A stretch of 64,000 bases of DNA from Candidatus Andeanibacterium colombiense. GTDB lineage: Bacteria; Pseudomonadota; Alphaproteobacteria; Sphingomonadales; Sphingomonadaceae. A program made the translations under genes and the position numbers. Location of the stretch: assembly GCA_029202985.1 (NCBI GenBank), contig CP119316.1, positions 124,001-188,000 of the forward strand, read 5' to 3'. Positions within the stretch are counted from its first letter, which is position 1. Each line of letters starts with the position of its first letter. Below are positions 19,685 to 30,000 of this stretch, one piece after another. The notes under the pieces were generated by a model. It was given only the letters and a program-made list of their open reading frames with translations. It made no database searches and was not told where the DNA came from.

Positions 19685-22027
19685 ATGGAAATCAGCCCGA
19701 CCGCATTGGCGCTGCTCGGCCTGGGGCTTGCTGCGTGGACCCTTGCGGCGGCGCTGATGGTGCTGCGTGCGAGCGCTGCGGCGCGCGCGGGGGAAGGCGC
19801 GCGCCGGGCCTCGAAACGGCTTGGGCGGATGGTCGACGAATCCCCGGCGGTTCCGCTGCTGGTAAGGGTCGACGGCCGGATCGAGGCGCCCGACCGGCTC
19901 GCTTCGTGGCTCGGGCTCGAAAAGATCCCCGGTTATCTCTCGGAGCTGGATGCCGGCTCCTACGGGATCGAAACCGCGCAACTGGCCCAGCTCGACGACT
20001 ATGTTCGCCGGGCCCAGAAAACCGCGGCGCCGTTTCGCATGGTCGTCACTCCGCGCGGCAGCAGCACCAGCCTCGCGGTCCACGGCCATCTCGCCGATCC
20101 GACGGTTTCCCCCGGCGGCGCGGCGCTGGTGTGGTTCTTCGACTTTTCCGACACCCAGATCGAACTGACCCAGCTGCGCGCCGACACCGCCCGCGCGAAG
20201 GGCGATTTTGCCGCGCTGGTCGGACTGATCGAAGCGGCACCGATGCCGATGTGGTTCCGCGGCCCGGATTCGAAGCTGCGCCTGGTCAACAGCGCCTATG
20301 TCGATGCGGTCGGCGCGTCGGATGCCGATGCGGTGGTCAGGGGCCAGATCGAACTGGTCGAGACGATCGACGGGTTCACCGCGGCGCAGATAGCCGGCCA
20401 GGCGCGCGCGCAGGACCAGCCGGTCGAGCGCATCGTGACCGCGACGGTCGACGGGCAACGGCGCAGCTTCCGCGTCAGCGACCTGCCGCTGGGAGACGAG
20501 GGCGTTGCCGGCTATGCGGTCGATATCGAGGACATGGAAGAGCAGGGCCGCGCCTTCCGCGCGTTCCGCGAAGCGCAGCGCTCGATGCTCGACCAGCTTT
20601 CGGTCGGCGTGGCGCAGTTCGACGGCCGCCGGATTCTGACCTTTGCCAACCAGCCGTTCCAGCGGATCTTCGCTTTGCCCGCCTCCGCGATGATCGACCC
20701 GCCGCATTTCGACCGCTTCCTCGACATCGCGCGCGACGCGCAGCGCGTGCCCGAAAGCCGCGACTTCCCCGCCTGGCGCCGGGAACTCGGCAGCTGGTTC
20801 TCGGCCGATGCTCCGAGCGAGGACGCCTGGCCGCTGTCGGACGGCACGCATCTGCGGATGGTCGCCCAGCCGATGCCCGACGGCGGGCTGGTGCTGGTGG
20901 CCGAAGACCGCACCGAGCAGCTTGCCCTGTCCGCGACCCGCGACACGCTGCTGCGCACCCGCACCGCGACCTTCGATTCGCTGTTCGAATCGCTCGCGGT
21001 GTTCGCGCCCGACGCCAAGTTGCAATTATGGAACCGGCGCTTCGTCGCCGACTGGGGCCTCGACGCGGACTTCCTCGATGCTCACCCGCATATCGAGACA
21101 CTGCTGGTCGAAGTGAAGAAGAAGCTCGCCCGGCCGGAACATGCCAATGCGATCGGCGATGTGGTCCGCGCGGCGACGCTCGACCGGAGGCAGAAGAGCG
21201 GCCGGGTGACCCTGGCCGACGGGCGCACGCTCGAATTCGCCGGTGTGCCGCTGCCCGACGGCAACGGGCTGCTGACCGTGCTCGACATCACCGATTCGCA
21301 GAAGGCCGAGCATGCGCTGCGGGAGCGCAACGCGGCGCTGGAAGAGGCCGATGCGGTCAAGACCCGGTTCCTCGCCAACATGTCCTACGAATTCCGTACT
21401 CCGCTGACCTCGATCGGTGGTTTCGCCGAGCTGCTGCAGAGCGGGGTCGCGGGCGAGATTTCGGAACAGGGCCAGGAATATGTTTCCGCAATCCTCGATT
21501 CGGTCGCGCGGCTGGGCGAGCAGATCGAGAATGTGCTCGATTTGTCGCAGAGCGAGGCCGGCTTGCTGCCGCTCGACCTGGTCGATGTCGACCTGCTGCC
21601 TTTCGTCACCGGGATCGTGCGGGAACGCGAGGCCGCGATCGGCAAGGGTGGGCTGAGCCTCGATCTGCGCGGCGACAAGACCGCGGGGATGGTCACTGCG
21701 GACCGGCGCCGGCTCGCCCGCGCGCTCGGCCATCTGCTCGACAATGCGATCGCGGCCACTCCCGCGGGCGGAAAGATTCTGGTCGATCTCGCGCGGATGA
21801 AGAGTGGCGCGCGGATCGTGGTGTCGGACAATGGCCGGGGAATGACCCAGGCCGAAGCCGCCCGCGCGCTCGACGGTTCGAAGATCGCGCGCGACGGCAA
21901 GAGCCCGGAACGGCGCCAGGGCCTGGGCCTGCCGCTCGCCCGGCAATTGGTCGAGGCGCATGGCGGCCGGCTGCAATTGCTGTCGGAAAAAGGCGTCGGA
22001 ACCACCGTCAGCGTGTTGCTGCCGTGA
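19685..22027 (+). CDS. divL: DivL-like PAS tyrosine pseudo-kinase
   Basis: A 780-residue membrane-anchored histidine-kinase-like protein. One N-terminal membrane segment (about residues 8-28) is followed by PAS-like regions around residues 177-260, 305-400 and 430-520 (for example FAALVGLIEAAPMPMWF and VFAPDAKLQLWNRRF). The dimerisation helix reads NMSYEFRTPLTSI, so the usual phospho-acceptor histidine is Tyr568. The ATPase domain keeps the N box LLDNAIAATPAGG, G1 box SDNGRGM and G2 GLGLPLARQL. This is the hallmark of Caulobacter DivL, which binds DivK-P and tunes CckA in the CtrA cell-cycle pathway. It heads an overlapping run with tsaE, amgK, murU and addBA. Confidence 0.92.
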   Translation: MEISPTALALLGLGLAAWTLAAALMVLRASAAARAGEGARRASKRLGRMVDESPAVPLLVRVDGRIEAPDRLASWLGLEKIPGYLSELDAGSYGIETAQLAQLDDYVRRAQKTAAPFRMVVTPRGSSTSLAVHGHLADPTVSPGGAALVWFFDFSDTQIELTQLRADTARAKGDFAALVGLIEAAPMPMWFRGPDSKLRLVNSAYVDAVGASDADAVVRGQIELVETIDGFTAAQIAGQARAQDQPVERIVTATVDGQRRSFRVSDLPLGDEGVAGYAVDIEDMEEQGRAFRAFREAQRSMLDQLSVGVAQFDGRRILTFANQPFQRIFALPASAMIDPPHFDRFLDIARDAQRVPESRDFPAWRRELGSWFSADAPSEDAWPLSDGTHLRMVAQPMPDGGLVLVAEDRTEQLALSATRDTLLRTRTATFDSLFESLAVFAPDAKLQLWNRRFVADWGLDADFLDAHPHIETLLVEVKKKLARPEHANAIGDVVRAATLDRRQKSGRVTLADGRTLEFAGVPLPDGNGLLTVLDITDSQKAEHALRERNAALEEADAVKTRFLANMSYEFRTPLTSIGGFAELLQSGVAGEISEQGQEYVSAILDSVARLGEQIENVLDLSQSEAGLLPLDLVDVDLLPFVTGIVREREAAIGKGGLSLDLRGDKTAGMVTADRRRLARALGHLLDNAIAATPAGGKILVDLARMKSGARIVVSDNGRGMTQAEAARALDGSKIARDGKSPERRQGLGLPLARQLVEAHGGRLQLLSEKGVGTTVSVLLP

Positions 22028-22458
22028 TCGTCGAGCTGACGGATCTCGCCGCGATGGATGCCTTTGGCGCGCGCATCGCCGCGCGCTTGCGGGTGGGCGA
22101 CGTGGTCGCTTTGTCGGGCGGGCTGGGCGCGGGCAAGACCACGCTGGCGCGCGCGATCATCGCCGCGCTGGGATATGAACGCGAAGTACCGTCGCCGACC
22201 TTCACCATCGTCGAAACCTACGATCTGCGCATCCCGGTGGTTCATGCCGATTTCTACCGGCTCGATCATCCGGACGAAGCGGTCGAACTGGGGCTGGACG
22301 ACTATCGCGAAGGGGCGGCGCTGATTTCCGAATGGTCCGAACGCGCGGGCGGCTTTGCGGGTGAGCCGGGCTGCCTCGCGATCCTGCTCGAAGGTGCGGA
22401 TGAAGGCCGCAAGGCGATTGTCGAACCGGGCGCGGATTGGCTAGAGCGGATGCCATGA
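22024..22458 (+). CDS. tsaE: tRNA threonylcarbamoyladenosine synthesis ATPase TsaE
   Basis: A 144-residue P-loop protein needed with TsaB, TsaC and TsaD for t6A37 modification of ANN-decoding tRNAs. The Walker A is GGLGAGKTTLARAI (near residue 33), followed by VPSPTFTIVETYD, the conserved switch VVHADFYRLDHPDE and LISEWSERAG. It starts at GTG 22024 in a GTGA overlap with divL and ends in an ATGA overlap with amgK. The size is normal for TsaE. Other tsa genes are not in the window. Confidence 0.95.
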   Translation: MIVELTDLAAMDAFGARIAARLRVGDVVALSGGLGAGKTTLARAIIAALGYEREVPSPTFTIVETYDLRIPVVHADFYRLDHPDEAVELGLDDYREGAALISEWSERAGGFAGEPGCLAILLEGADEGRKAIVEPGADWLERMP

Positions 22459-23429
22459 CATTGCCCGCCGGTATCGAAGAATTCCTCGCAACTGCGGGTT
22501 GGGGTGACGCCGCGATCGAGCCGCTCGCCGGCGACGCGTCGTTCCGCCGCTACTTTCGCATCCGTAGCGGGGATCGCGCGGCGATGCTGATGGATGCGCC
22601 GCCCCCAGAGGAGGACACCGGGCCGTTCCTCGACGTGGCGCACTGGCTGAGCGACACGGGCCATCGCCCTCCCAAGATCTATGCCGAGGATCGCGCGCGC
22701 GGGCTGGTGCTGCTGGAGGACTTCGGCCACGACCGGATGCGCGACTGGCTCGACGATCATCCGGCCGCCGAGGTTGAGACCTACCGCACCGCGATCGACG
22801 CGCTGGTGAAGCTCCACGCCTCCCCGCCCGGGCCCTTCGCACCCTACGATATGGCGGTCTATCAGCGCGAGGCGGGGCTGTTCACCGAATGGTTCTGCCC
22901 GGCGGCTGAGATCGAGGTCGATGCGGCGGGCTATACCGGGGCGTGGGAAGAGGCGCTTGCCCCGATGCTGCCGCGCCAGGTGCCGGGCGTGACCGTGCTG
23001 CGCGACTATCACGCCGAGAACATCATGCTGTTGCCGGATGACGAGCAAGGCCTGATCGATTTCCAGGACGCGCTGGTCGGTCATCCGGCCTACGATATCG
23101 TCTCGCTGCTGCAGGACGCGCGGCGCGACGTTTCGGTCGAGCTCGAAGCGCAGATGCTGACGCATTATCTCGCGCAGGTCGATGCCGGGCCGGATTTCGA
23201 AGGCGATTACGCCCGCCTCGGCGCGCAGCGGAACGCGAAGATCGTGGGCATCTTCACCCGCCTGTGGCAGCGCGACGGCAAGCCGCGCTACCTCGCCTTC
23301 ATCCCGCGCGTGTGGGAAGCGCTGGAGCGCGATCTGGCGCATCCCGCGCTGGCGCCGGTCGCGCGCTGGTTCGATGCGAATGTCCCGTCCGAAATCCGTG
23401 AGCGGCGCGGCGGAGGCCTGGGCCTGTGA
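22455..23429 (+). CDS. amgK: N-acetylmuramate/N-acetylglucosamine anomeric kinase AmgK
   Basis: A 324-residue aminoglycoside-phosphotransferase-fold kinase. ASFRRYFRI and AMLMDAPPPEED open the N-lobe. The catalytic loop is LRDYHAENIMLL and the metal site is LIDFQDALVGHPAYDI. Directly followed by a murU-type nucleotidyltransferase, it fits AmgK, which phosphorylates anomeric MurNAc in the peptidoglycan-recycling shortcut to UDP-MurNAc that bypasses the fosfomycin target MurA. Start ATG 22455 overlaps the tsaE stop; its own stop overlaps the murU GTG. An older label would be phosphotransferase or aminoglycoside kinase-like. The pairing makes AmgK likely. Confidence 0.88.
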   Translation: MTLPAGIEEFLATAGWGDAAIEPLAGDASFRRYFRIRSGDRAAMLMDAPPPEEDTGPFLDVAHWLSDTGHRPPKIYAEDRARGLVLLEDFGHDRMRDWLDDHPAAEVETYRTAIDALVKLHASPPGPFAPYDMAVYQREAGLFTEWFCPAAEIEVDAAGYTGAWEEALAPMLPRQVPGVTVLRDYHAENIMLLPDDEQGLIDFQDALVGHPAYDIVSLLQDARRDVSVELEAQMLTHYLAQVDAGPDFEGDYARLGAQRNAKIVGIFTRLWQRDGKPRYLAFIPRVWEALERDLAHPALAPVARWFDANVPSEIRERRGGGLGL

Positions 23430-24142
23430 GCAAGCTCGCGAGCGACACCGCGATGATTCTCGCGGCCGGGCTCGGCAAGCGGATGCGTCCGCTGACCGCG
23501 ACCCAGCCCAAGCCGATGGTGCGGGTCGCCGGCAAGCCGCTGATCGACCACGTGCTCGACCGGCTCGGCGCGGCCGGGATCGAGCAGGCGGTGGTCAACG
23601 TCCATTATCTTCCGGACCAGATCGAAACTCACCTCAAGGCGCGCAAGAATCCCTCGGTGTCCTTCTCGGACGAGCGCGAACTGCTGCTGGAAACCGGCGG
23701 CGGGATGGCCAAGGCAGAAAATCTGCTCCCCGATCCGTTCTTCGCGGTGAACGCGGACAATCTCTGGCTTGACGGGCCTTACGATGCGTTTCGCGAATTG
23801 TCCGAGATGTGGGATCCGGCGAAGATGGACGCGCTGCTCCTGCTGGTGCCGCATTCGGGCGCGTTCAACTATCGCGGCAAGGGCGATTTCCAGATGGATC
23901 CGCTTGGGCGGGTTACCCGCCGCCGTTCCGGGCGCATCGCGCCGTTCATTTATTCGGGCATCCAGCTGGTGTCGAAGCGACTGCTGCGCGAGGCGCCCGA
24001 GGGTCCGTTTTCGACCAACATCCTGTGGAGCCGCGCGATCGACGAAGGGCGGCTCTATGGCCTGTGCTTCGGAGGCGAATGGTTCGAAGTCGGCGAACCC
24101 GGAGCGATCGCGCCGACCGAAGCCGCGCTGAAGCGTGGCTGA
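23426..24142 (+). CDS. murU: N-acetylmuramate-1-phosphate uridylyltransferase MurU
   Basis: A 238-residue nucleotidyltransferase of the sugar-phosphate uridylyltransferase family. AMILAAGLGKRMRPLT is the nucleotide-binding signature, PKPMVRVAGKPLIDHVLDRL the sugar-phosphate signature, and FFAVNADNLWLDG carries the metal-binding Asp. Paired with amgK, it should make UDP-MurNAc from MurNAc-1-phosphate. It starts at GTG 23426 in a GTGA overlap and its end overlaps the addB start by 8 nt. The MupP phosphatase of the Pseudomonas route is not in the window. Confidence 0.9.
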   Translation: MSKLASDTAMILAAGLGKRMRPLTATQPKPMVRVAGKPLIDHVLDRLGAAGIEQAVVNVHYLPDQIETHLKARKNPSVSFSDERELLLETGGGMAKAENLLPDPFFAVNADNLWLDGPYDAFRELSEMWDPAKMDALLLLVPHSGAFNYRGKGDFQMDPLGRVTRRRSGRIAPFIYSGIQLVSKRLLREAPEGPFSTNILWSRAIDEGRLYGLCFGGEWFEVGEPGAIAPTEAALKRG

Positions 24143-27092
24143 CGGCCCGCGGGTCTATTCGATCGCCGCGCACCGCGGCTTCGCCGATGCGCTCGTCGCG
24201 GGGCTGGTGCCGCGCTATTCCGATCCCGAACTCGGCCTCGCCCGGCTGACCCTGCTGTTGCCGAGCACCCGCGCGGTGCGGACGATGAGCGAGGCCTTCA
24301 TCCGCCATTACGGCAAGGAGGAAGGGCGCCAGGGCCTGCTGATGCCGCGCATGGCGGTGGTCGGCGATCTCGACCTCGATGAAACACTCGGCGCGCTGTT
24401 CGATCCGATCGGCGGTGACGGCGCGATCCCGCCGGCCGCCGATCCAACCCGCCGCTGGCTTAAGTTGGCCGAGCTGATCCGGCTGGAGAGGGGCGCGGAC
24501 GCGCCGAAGGGCGGCGCTTTGCTGCGCCTCGCGGCGGAGATGGCGGCGGGGATGGACCGGCTGCTGGTCGAGGAAATCCGGCCCGAGCAATTGCTGCAGG
24601 ACCGGGTGATCGAGATCGTCGGCGATCTGCAGGATCACTGGCGCGCCGGCATCCGCCTGTTCGCCAGCGTCCAGCAGCGCTGGCTGATGGAGTTGGAGAC
24701 GCGCGGCGAGGTCGATGCGGCGGCGCGGCGGAATATGCTGTTCCGCGCGGCGCGAAGGAAATGGCGCGATAATCCTCCGGCGATGCCGATCGTCGCGGCT
24801 GGGGTCACCAGCGCCGCACCAGCCCTGGCACGGCTGCTGAGGACGATCGCCGACCTGCCGCAGGGCGCGGTGGTGCTGCCTGATCTCGACCTGGCGATGG
24901 ACGACGCCGTGTGGGACGAACTCGGCACCGCCGGCGCGCCCGAACAGCCGAAGGATCCGCCCTTCGCAAGAGGGGATGCGGTCACCCATCCGCAATATCA
25001 TCTGAAGCTGCTGCTCAACCGGATGGGGGTGAACAGGGCCGAAGTCCAGCCGTGGCACCGCGCGGGGATCGCCGCCGGGCCGCCCGAGCGCAGCCGCGCG
25101 ATCTCGAACCTGTTCCTTCCGCCCGAGGCGAGCAAGGCGTGGTTCAAGCTCCCCGCCGAGCACCGCCGGCTGAAAGGTGTGCGGATCATGCGCAGCGCCA
25201 ATCCGGAGGAAGAGGCGCAGGCGATCGCATTGCTGGTGCGCGAGGCGCTGGAGCAGCCCGAGAAACGCATCGCGCTGGTGACGCCGGATCGCGGGCTGGC
25301 GGGACGGGTCGCCGCGCATCTCGGGCGCTGGAACATCGCCGCCGACGATTCCGCCGGCAGACCGCTGTCGCAGACCGCGGCCGGGCGGGTGCTGCTGTTG
25401 CTCGCCGAAGTGATGGCGGACCGTGCGGCGCCGGTGCCGCTGATGGCGCTGCTCGAACACCCGCTGGCGGGGGCCGGGGAAGGGCGCGCCGAATGGCTCG
25501 ACCATGCACGCGCGCTGGAACTCAGGCTGCGCGGACCGCGGCGCGAGCCGGGTCTTGAGGCGCTCGCGGAACTTGCGGACGCGGCGTGGTGGGAGCGGGT
25601 CAGCGCCGCGCTCGCCCCGCTGCTGGAGTTCGGCGAAGATGCCCGGCTCGCCGCGTTGATCGATGCGCTGGCCTTCGCGGGCGAGGCGCTTTGCGGGCTC
25701 GCGCTGTGGGAAAAGGAAGACGGGCGAGCGCTCTCCGCCTTGGTGGAGGAATTGCGGCTCCACGCGGGCGAGGTCGGCACCGTGCTGGCGCCTGCCGACC
25801 TACCGGCGGTGCTGCGCGACCGGATGGATGCGGTGGCGGTCCGCCCGCCGTGGGGCAGCCACCCGCGCGTCGCGATCTACGGCCTGCTCGAAGCGCGGAT
25901 GACCCGCGCGGATCTGGTGATTTGTGCCGGGCTCAACGAAGGCTCGTGGCCGCCGGTCCCGGCGCAGGACCCGCTGCTCGCGCCGGCGGTGCTGCGCGCG
26001 CTCGGCGTGCCGGGCGGGGATTTCCGCATCGGCCTGTCGGCGCACGACCTTGCCGGGATGCTCGGCGCGCCCGAAGTGGTCCTGAGCCGGGCGGCGCGCG
26101 ACATTTCCGGCCCGGCGATTCCGTCGCGCTTCCTCCTGCGGGTCGAGGCGCTGCTGGGCGAACAGCTCGGCGATCATCTCGACCGGCGCCCGGTCGAACT
26201 GGCGCGCGCGCTCGACCTTGCGGAGTCGGCTCCGCGCTACGAACGCCCGGCGCCCGAACCGAGCGCGGCGCAGCGCAAGGTCGCGGTCAGCGTTACCGCG
26301 CTCGACCGGCTGCGCGGCGATCCGTACCAATTCTACGCGAACGCGATCCTCAAATTGCGCAGCCCCGATCCGCTCGATGCAGAACCGTCGCCGGCGTGGC
26401 GCGGGGATGCGGCGCACAAGATCCTCGAACGCTGGCACCGCCAGAAGGGCGAGTTGCGCCCGATCGCGGAGCAGGTGCTCGACGAGATGAATGCCCACCC
26501 GCTGATGCGCACCCTGTGGCGGCCGCGGCTGATGGCGGCGCTCGACTGGATCGAGGCGGAGATCGAACGCACGGGGCGCGATGTCGCCGGCGTGGAGGCC
26601 TGGGGGCGGATGGAGGTGCTGGGTGTCACCCTGAGGGGCCGCGCCGACCGGATCGACCGGCTGCCCGGCGGCGAACTGGCGATCGTCGACTACAAGACCG
26701 GCACGCCGCCGAGCGCGAGGATGACCGAACTCGGCTTCGCGCTGCAGCTCGGCACGCTCGGGCTGATGGCGCGAGAAGGGGCGTTCAAGGATATGGCCGA
26801 AGTGCCGATCTCGGGCGAGCCGACCCATTTCGAATACTGGTCGCTCGGACGCAGCGACAAGAGCGAGACCGGCTTCGGCTATAGCCAGGAGCCGGTGAAG
26901 GAAGGGCGCAGGACGACCGGCTTCACCCGCGAGGAATTCCTTGAGAAGACCGACGAGTACCTGCGCGATGCGCTGGGCAAATGGATCCTCGGCAGCGAGC
27001 CGTTCACCGCGCGGCTCAATCCCGATCTGCCGTCCTACGGCGAATACGACCAGCTGATGCGGCTGGATGAGTGGATGGGGCTGGAGGAATGA
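24135..27092 (+). CDS. addB: double-strand break repair protein AddB, alphaproteobacterial type
   Basis: A 985-residue subunit of the AddAB helicase-nuclease that resects double-strand breaks for RecA. The N-terminal helicase-like part has LLLPSTRAVRTMSEAFI in place of a Walker A, so it is probably ATPase-dead. ADLVICAGLNEGSWPPVPAQDP is typical of the family core. The C-terminal RecB-like nuclease has AAHKILERWH and the catalytic AIVDYKTG near residue 851. Only two cysteines occur in the whole protein, so the four-cysteine iron-sulfur cluster known from Bacillus AddB is absent. Start is GTG 24135, inside the murU 3' end; the stop overlaps addA. Confidence 0.94.
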   Translation: MADGPRVYSIAAHRGFADALVAGLVPRYSDPELGLARLTLLLPSTRAVRTMSEAFIRHYGKEEGRQGLLMPRMAVVGDLDLDETLGALFDPIGGDGAIPPAADPTRRWLKLAELIRLERGADAPKGGALLRLAAEMAAGMDRLLVEEIRPEQLLQDRVIEIVGDLQDHWRAGIRLFASVQQRWLMELETRGEVDAAARRNMLFRAARRKWRDNPPAMPIVAAGVTSAAPALARLLRTIADLPQGAVVLPDLDLAMDDAVWDELGTAGAPEQPKDPPFARGDAVTHPQYHLKLLLNRMGVNRAEVQPWHRAGIAAGPPERSRAISNLFLPPEASKAWFKLPAEHRRLKGVRIMRSANPEEEAQAIALLVREALEQPEKRIALVTPDRGLAGRVAAHLGRWNIAADDSAGRPLSQTAAGRVLLLLAEVMADRAAPVPLMALLEHPLAGAGEGRAEWLDHARALELRLRGPRREPGLEALAELADAAWWERVSAALAPLLEFGEDARLAALIDALAFAGEALCGLALWEKEDGRALSALVEELRLHAGEVGTVLAPADLPAVLRDRMDAVAVRPPWGSHPRVAIYGLLEARMTRADLVICAGLNEGSWPPVPAQDPLLAPAVLRALGVPGGDFRIGLSAHDLAGMLGAPEVVLSRAARDISGPAIPSRFLLRVEALLGEQLGDHLDRRPVELARALDLAESAPRYERPAPEPSAAQRKVAVSVTALDRLRGDPYQFYANAILKLRSPDPLDAEPSPAWRGDAAHKILERWHRQKGELRPIAEQVLDEMNAHPLMRTLWRPRLMAALDWIEAEIERTGRDVAGVEAWGRMEVLGVTLRGRADRIDRLPGGELAIVDYKTGTPPSARMTELGFALQLGTLGLMAREGAFKDMAEVPISGEPTHFEYWSLGRSDKSETGFGYSQEPVKEGRRTTGFTREEFLEKTDEYLRDALGKWILGSEPFTARLNPDLPSYGEYDQLMRLDEWMGLEE

Positions 27093-30000
27093 GCGGAAAG
27101 GTTTACCCGCTGAAGGGCAACCAGGCGCGCGCGGTCGATCCGCGCGAGACCGTGTGGCTCTCCGCTTCGGCCGGCACCGGCAAGACCCAGGTGCTCTCGG
27201 CGCGGGTCCTGCGGCTGTTGCTTCAGCCCGATGTCGCGCCGGGCGAAATCCTGTGCCTGACCTTCACCAAGGCCGGCGCGGCTGAAATGGCGACGCGGGT
27301 CAACGAAGTCCTCGCGAGCTGGGTGCGGATGGACGACACGCTGCTTGCACAGGACCTCGGCCATATCGGTGCCGACATAGGCCCGGAAACGCGCGCGCGC
27401 GCCCGAACCCTGTTCGCCAGCGTTCTCGATTGCCCCGGCGGCGGGCTGCGGATCGATACGATCCACGCTTTCGCGCAATGGCTGCTCTCGGCCTTTCCCG
27501 AGGAGGCCGGCCTCACCCCCGGCACCAGGGCGATGGAGGATCGCGACCGCGACCTGCTCGCGCGCGAAGTGCTCGCGGCGATGCTCGTCGAGGCCGATGA
27601 ACGGGGCGACCGGGCGATGCTCGATACGCTTGCCGATCTGTCGCTGAAGAAAGGTCCCGACGCGGTCGAGGCCTGGCTGATGACCTGTGCGAAGGCGCGC
27701 AAGGCGTGGTTCGGTCCCGGCCGGTGGGAACCGCCGCTGCGCGACCGGGTAAACCGGCTGCTCGGGCTGGCTGGGGATGCGAGCGAGGCGGATGCGGCGG
27801 CGCTGTGTTCGGACGAGCTGTTCGATGTCGACGCACTCGAATGCTGCCTCGCGGCCTATCGCCAATGGAACGGCAAGAAAGGGCAGGAAGGCCGGGTGGT
27901 GATCGCCGACTGGCTTGCCGCCGCACCGGTGGAGCGGCTCGCCGGGCTGGCGGAGTTGCACAAGGTCCTGTTCACGCTGAAGGATACGGTGAGGGATGTT
28001 CCCTCGCTCGAAAAGTTCGAATCCGAATTCGGCTATGCGGCAGAGCAGGTGCTGCAAAGCTCGCTGCGGGTGCGCGAATTGCAGGTGCTGCTGGCGCTTT
28101 CGGCGTGGCTGACCCCGGCGCTCGAACTCGGGCGCAAATTCGCGCTGGAATGGGACGAGGCCAAGGCGCGCGAAGGCTTGATCGATTTCGACGACCAGAT
28201 CCGCCAGGCTTCCGACCTGCTCAACCGCTCCGACCTCGGCGAGTGGATCCGCTACAAGCTCGACCGGCGCTTCGACCATATCCTGGTCGACGAGGCGCAG
28301 GACACCAATGCCGAGCAATGGCAGATCATCGATGCGCTGACCGGCGATTTCTTCGCCGGTCTCGGCCAGCATGGCGACAAATTGCGCACCCTGTTCGTGG
28401 TCGGCGATTACAAACAAGCGATCTTCCGTTTCCAGGGCACCAGCCCGGAGAATTTCGCGCGGGCGCGCGAGCGGGTGCGGCAAACGATGGCCGGCGCGCT
28501 TGAAGCTGCGCTCGAAAGCCGCTCGCGCGGCGCGCGCGAATTGGTCGATCTCGGACTCGGACAGAGTTTCCGCACCGCGCAGCCGGTGCTCAGCTTCGTC
28601 GACACTGCGATCGGCACCATCGGCTATGCGCGCTTCGGGCTCTCGGACGAACCGGAGCCGCATGTCGGCGAAGAACGCCCGGGCCTCGTGACACTGTGGC
28701 GACCGGTCACGGCTGCCCCGGATGAGGAGGAGGGTGAGGAAACCTGGCTCTCCGGTTCCGAACGCCGGTTGGCCGACCGGATCGCGCGGCAGGTGCGCCA
28801 GTGGCTCGATCAGGGCTTTGCGCTGCAAAAGGGCAGTCATCGCAACGCCGGGCCGGGCGACATCATGGTGCTCGTCCGCAAGCGCCGCGACCTTGCCGGG
28901 CTGATTGTCGCGCGGCTCCATGCGGCAGGCGTGCCGGTTGCCGGGGTGGACCGGTTGCGGCTCGGTGCGCCACTGGCGGTGAAGGATCTGATGGCCGCCT
29001 TGCGCTTCGCCGCGCAGCCGCTCGACGATCTCAACCTTGCCAATCTGCTGGTTTCGCCGCTGATCGGCTGGAGCCAAAAGGATCTGCTCGATCACGCGTG
29101 GCGGCCGGAGCCCGAGCCGAACCGGCGCCTGCCGAAATTGTGGGAACACCTGCGCCAGTCCTCCGCGCCATTCGTGCGCGACACGCTCGAAAGGCTCGGC
29201 CAATTGCTCGCCCGCGCCGATTACGAACCGCCGCAGGCATTGCTGCACTGGATGCTGGTCGGGCCCTGGCGGGGGCGCAGGGCTCTGGTCGCGCGGCTGG
29301 GGCACGAGGCCAACGATCCGATCGACGAATTGCTCAACGCAGCGTTCAACTATGCTTCGGCGCATACGCCGAGCCTGCAGGGCTTTATTCGCTGGTTCGA
29401 TGTCGGCGAGGGCGAGCTGAAGCGCGAAGCCGGCGCCAGCGAAGGGCTTGTGCGGGTGATGACGGTCCACGGTGCCAAGGGGCTGCAGGCGCCGATCGTG
29501 ATCCTTGCCGACGCCGCGGGCGATCCGGACAAGTCCCCCCCGCGTGGGCTGGAACTGGCGGAACTGGATCCGGGCGACCGGGTGATGCCGCTCCCCGGAT
29601 TGACCGGCGACGAGCGGGTCGGGCGAATCGCCGAGGCCGAATCGGTGACCGCTGCGGCCGAGCGAGAGGAACACTGGCGCCTGCTCTATGTCGCGATGAC
29701 CCGCGCGGAGGAGGCGCTGTTCATCGGCGGCTCGCTCGGCACGCGCGAGCAGGAACCCGCGCCCGACAGCTGGTTCGCGCGGCTGCGTCCGCTGTTCGGC
29801 GAAGAAGCGATCGAGGACCGGATCTGGGGCGAGATCCGGGAACTCGGCTATCGCGCCGCTCCTGTCGCCGGGAAGGCAGAGGCGGGGCTGCAGGTCCGGA
29901 TCGAGGTGCCGGATTGGGCGATCCGCCCGATCGGCCCCGAACCGCGCCCGCCACGGCCGCTCGCGCCTTCCGCCGCGGGAGAGGACGCCGGCGCGGCACC

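Noticed and set aside
22455..23429. Aminoglycoside resistance phosphotransferase
   Set aside because: The fold is the same, but fusion-like coupling to murU and position point to AmgK.
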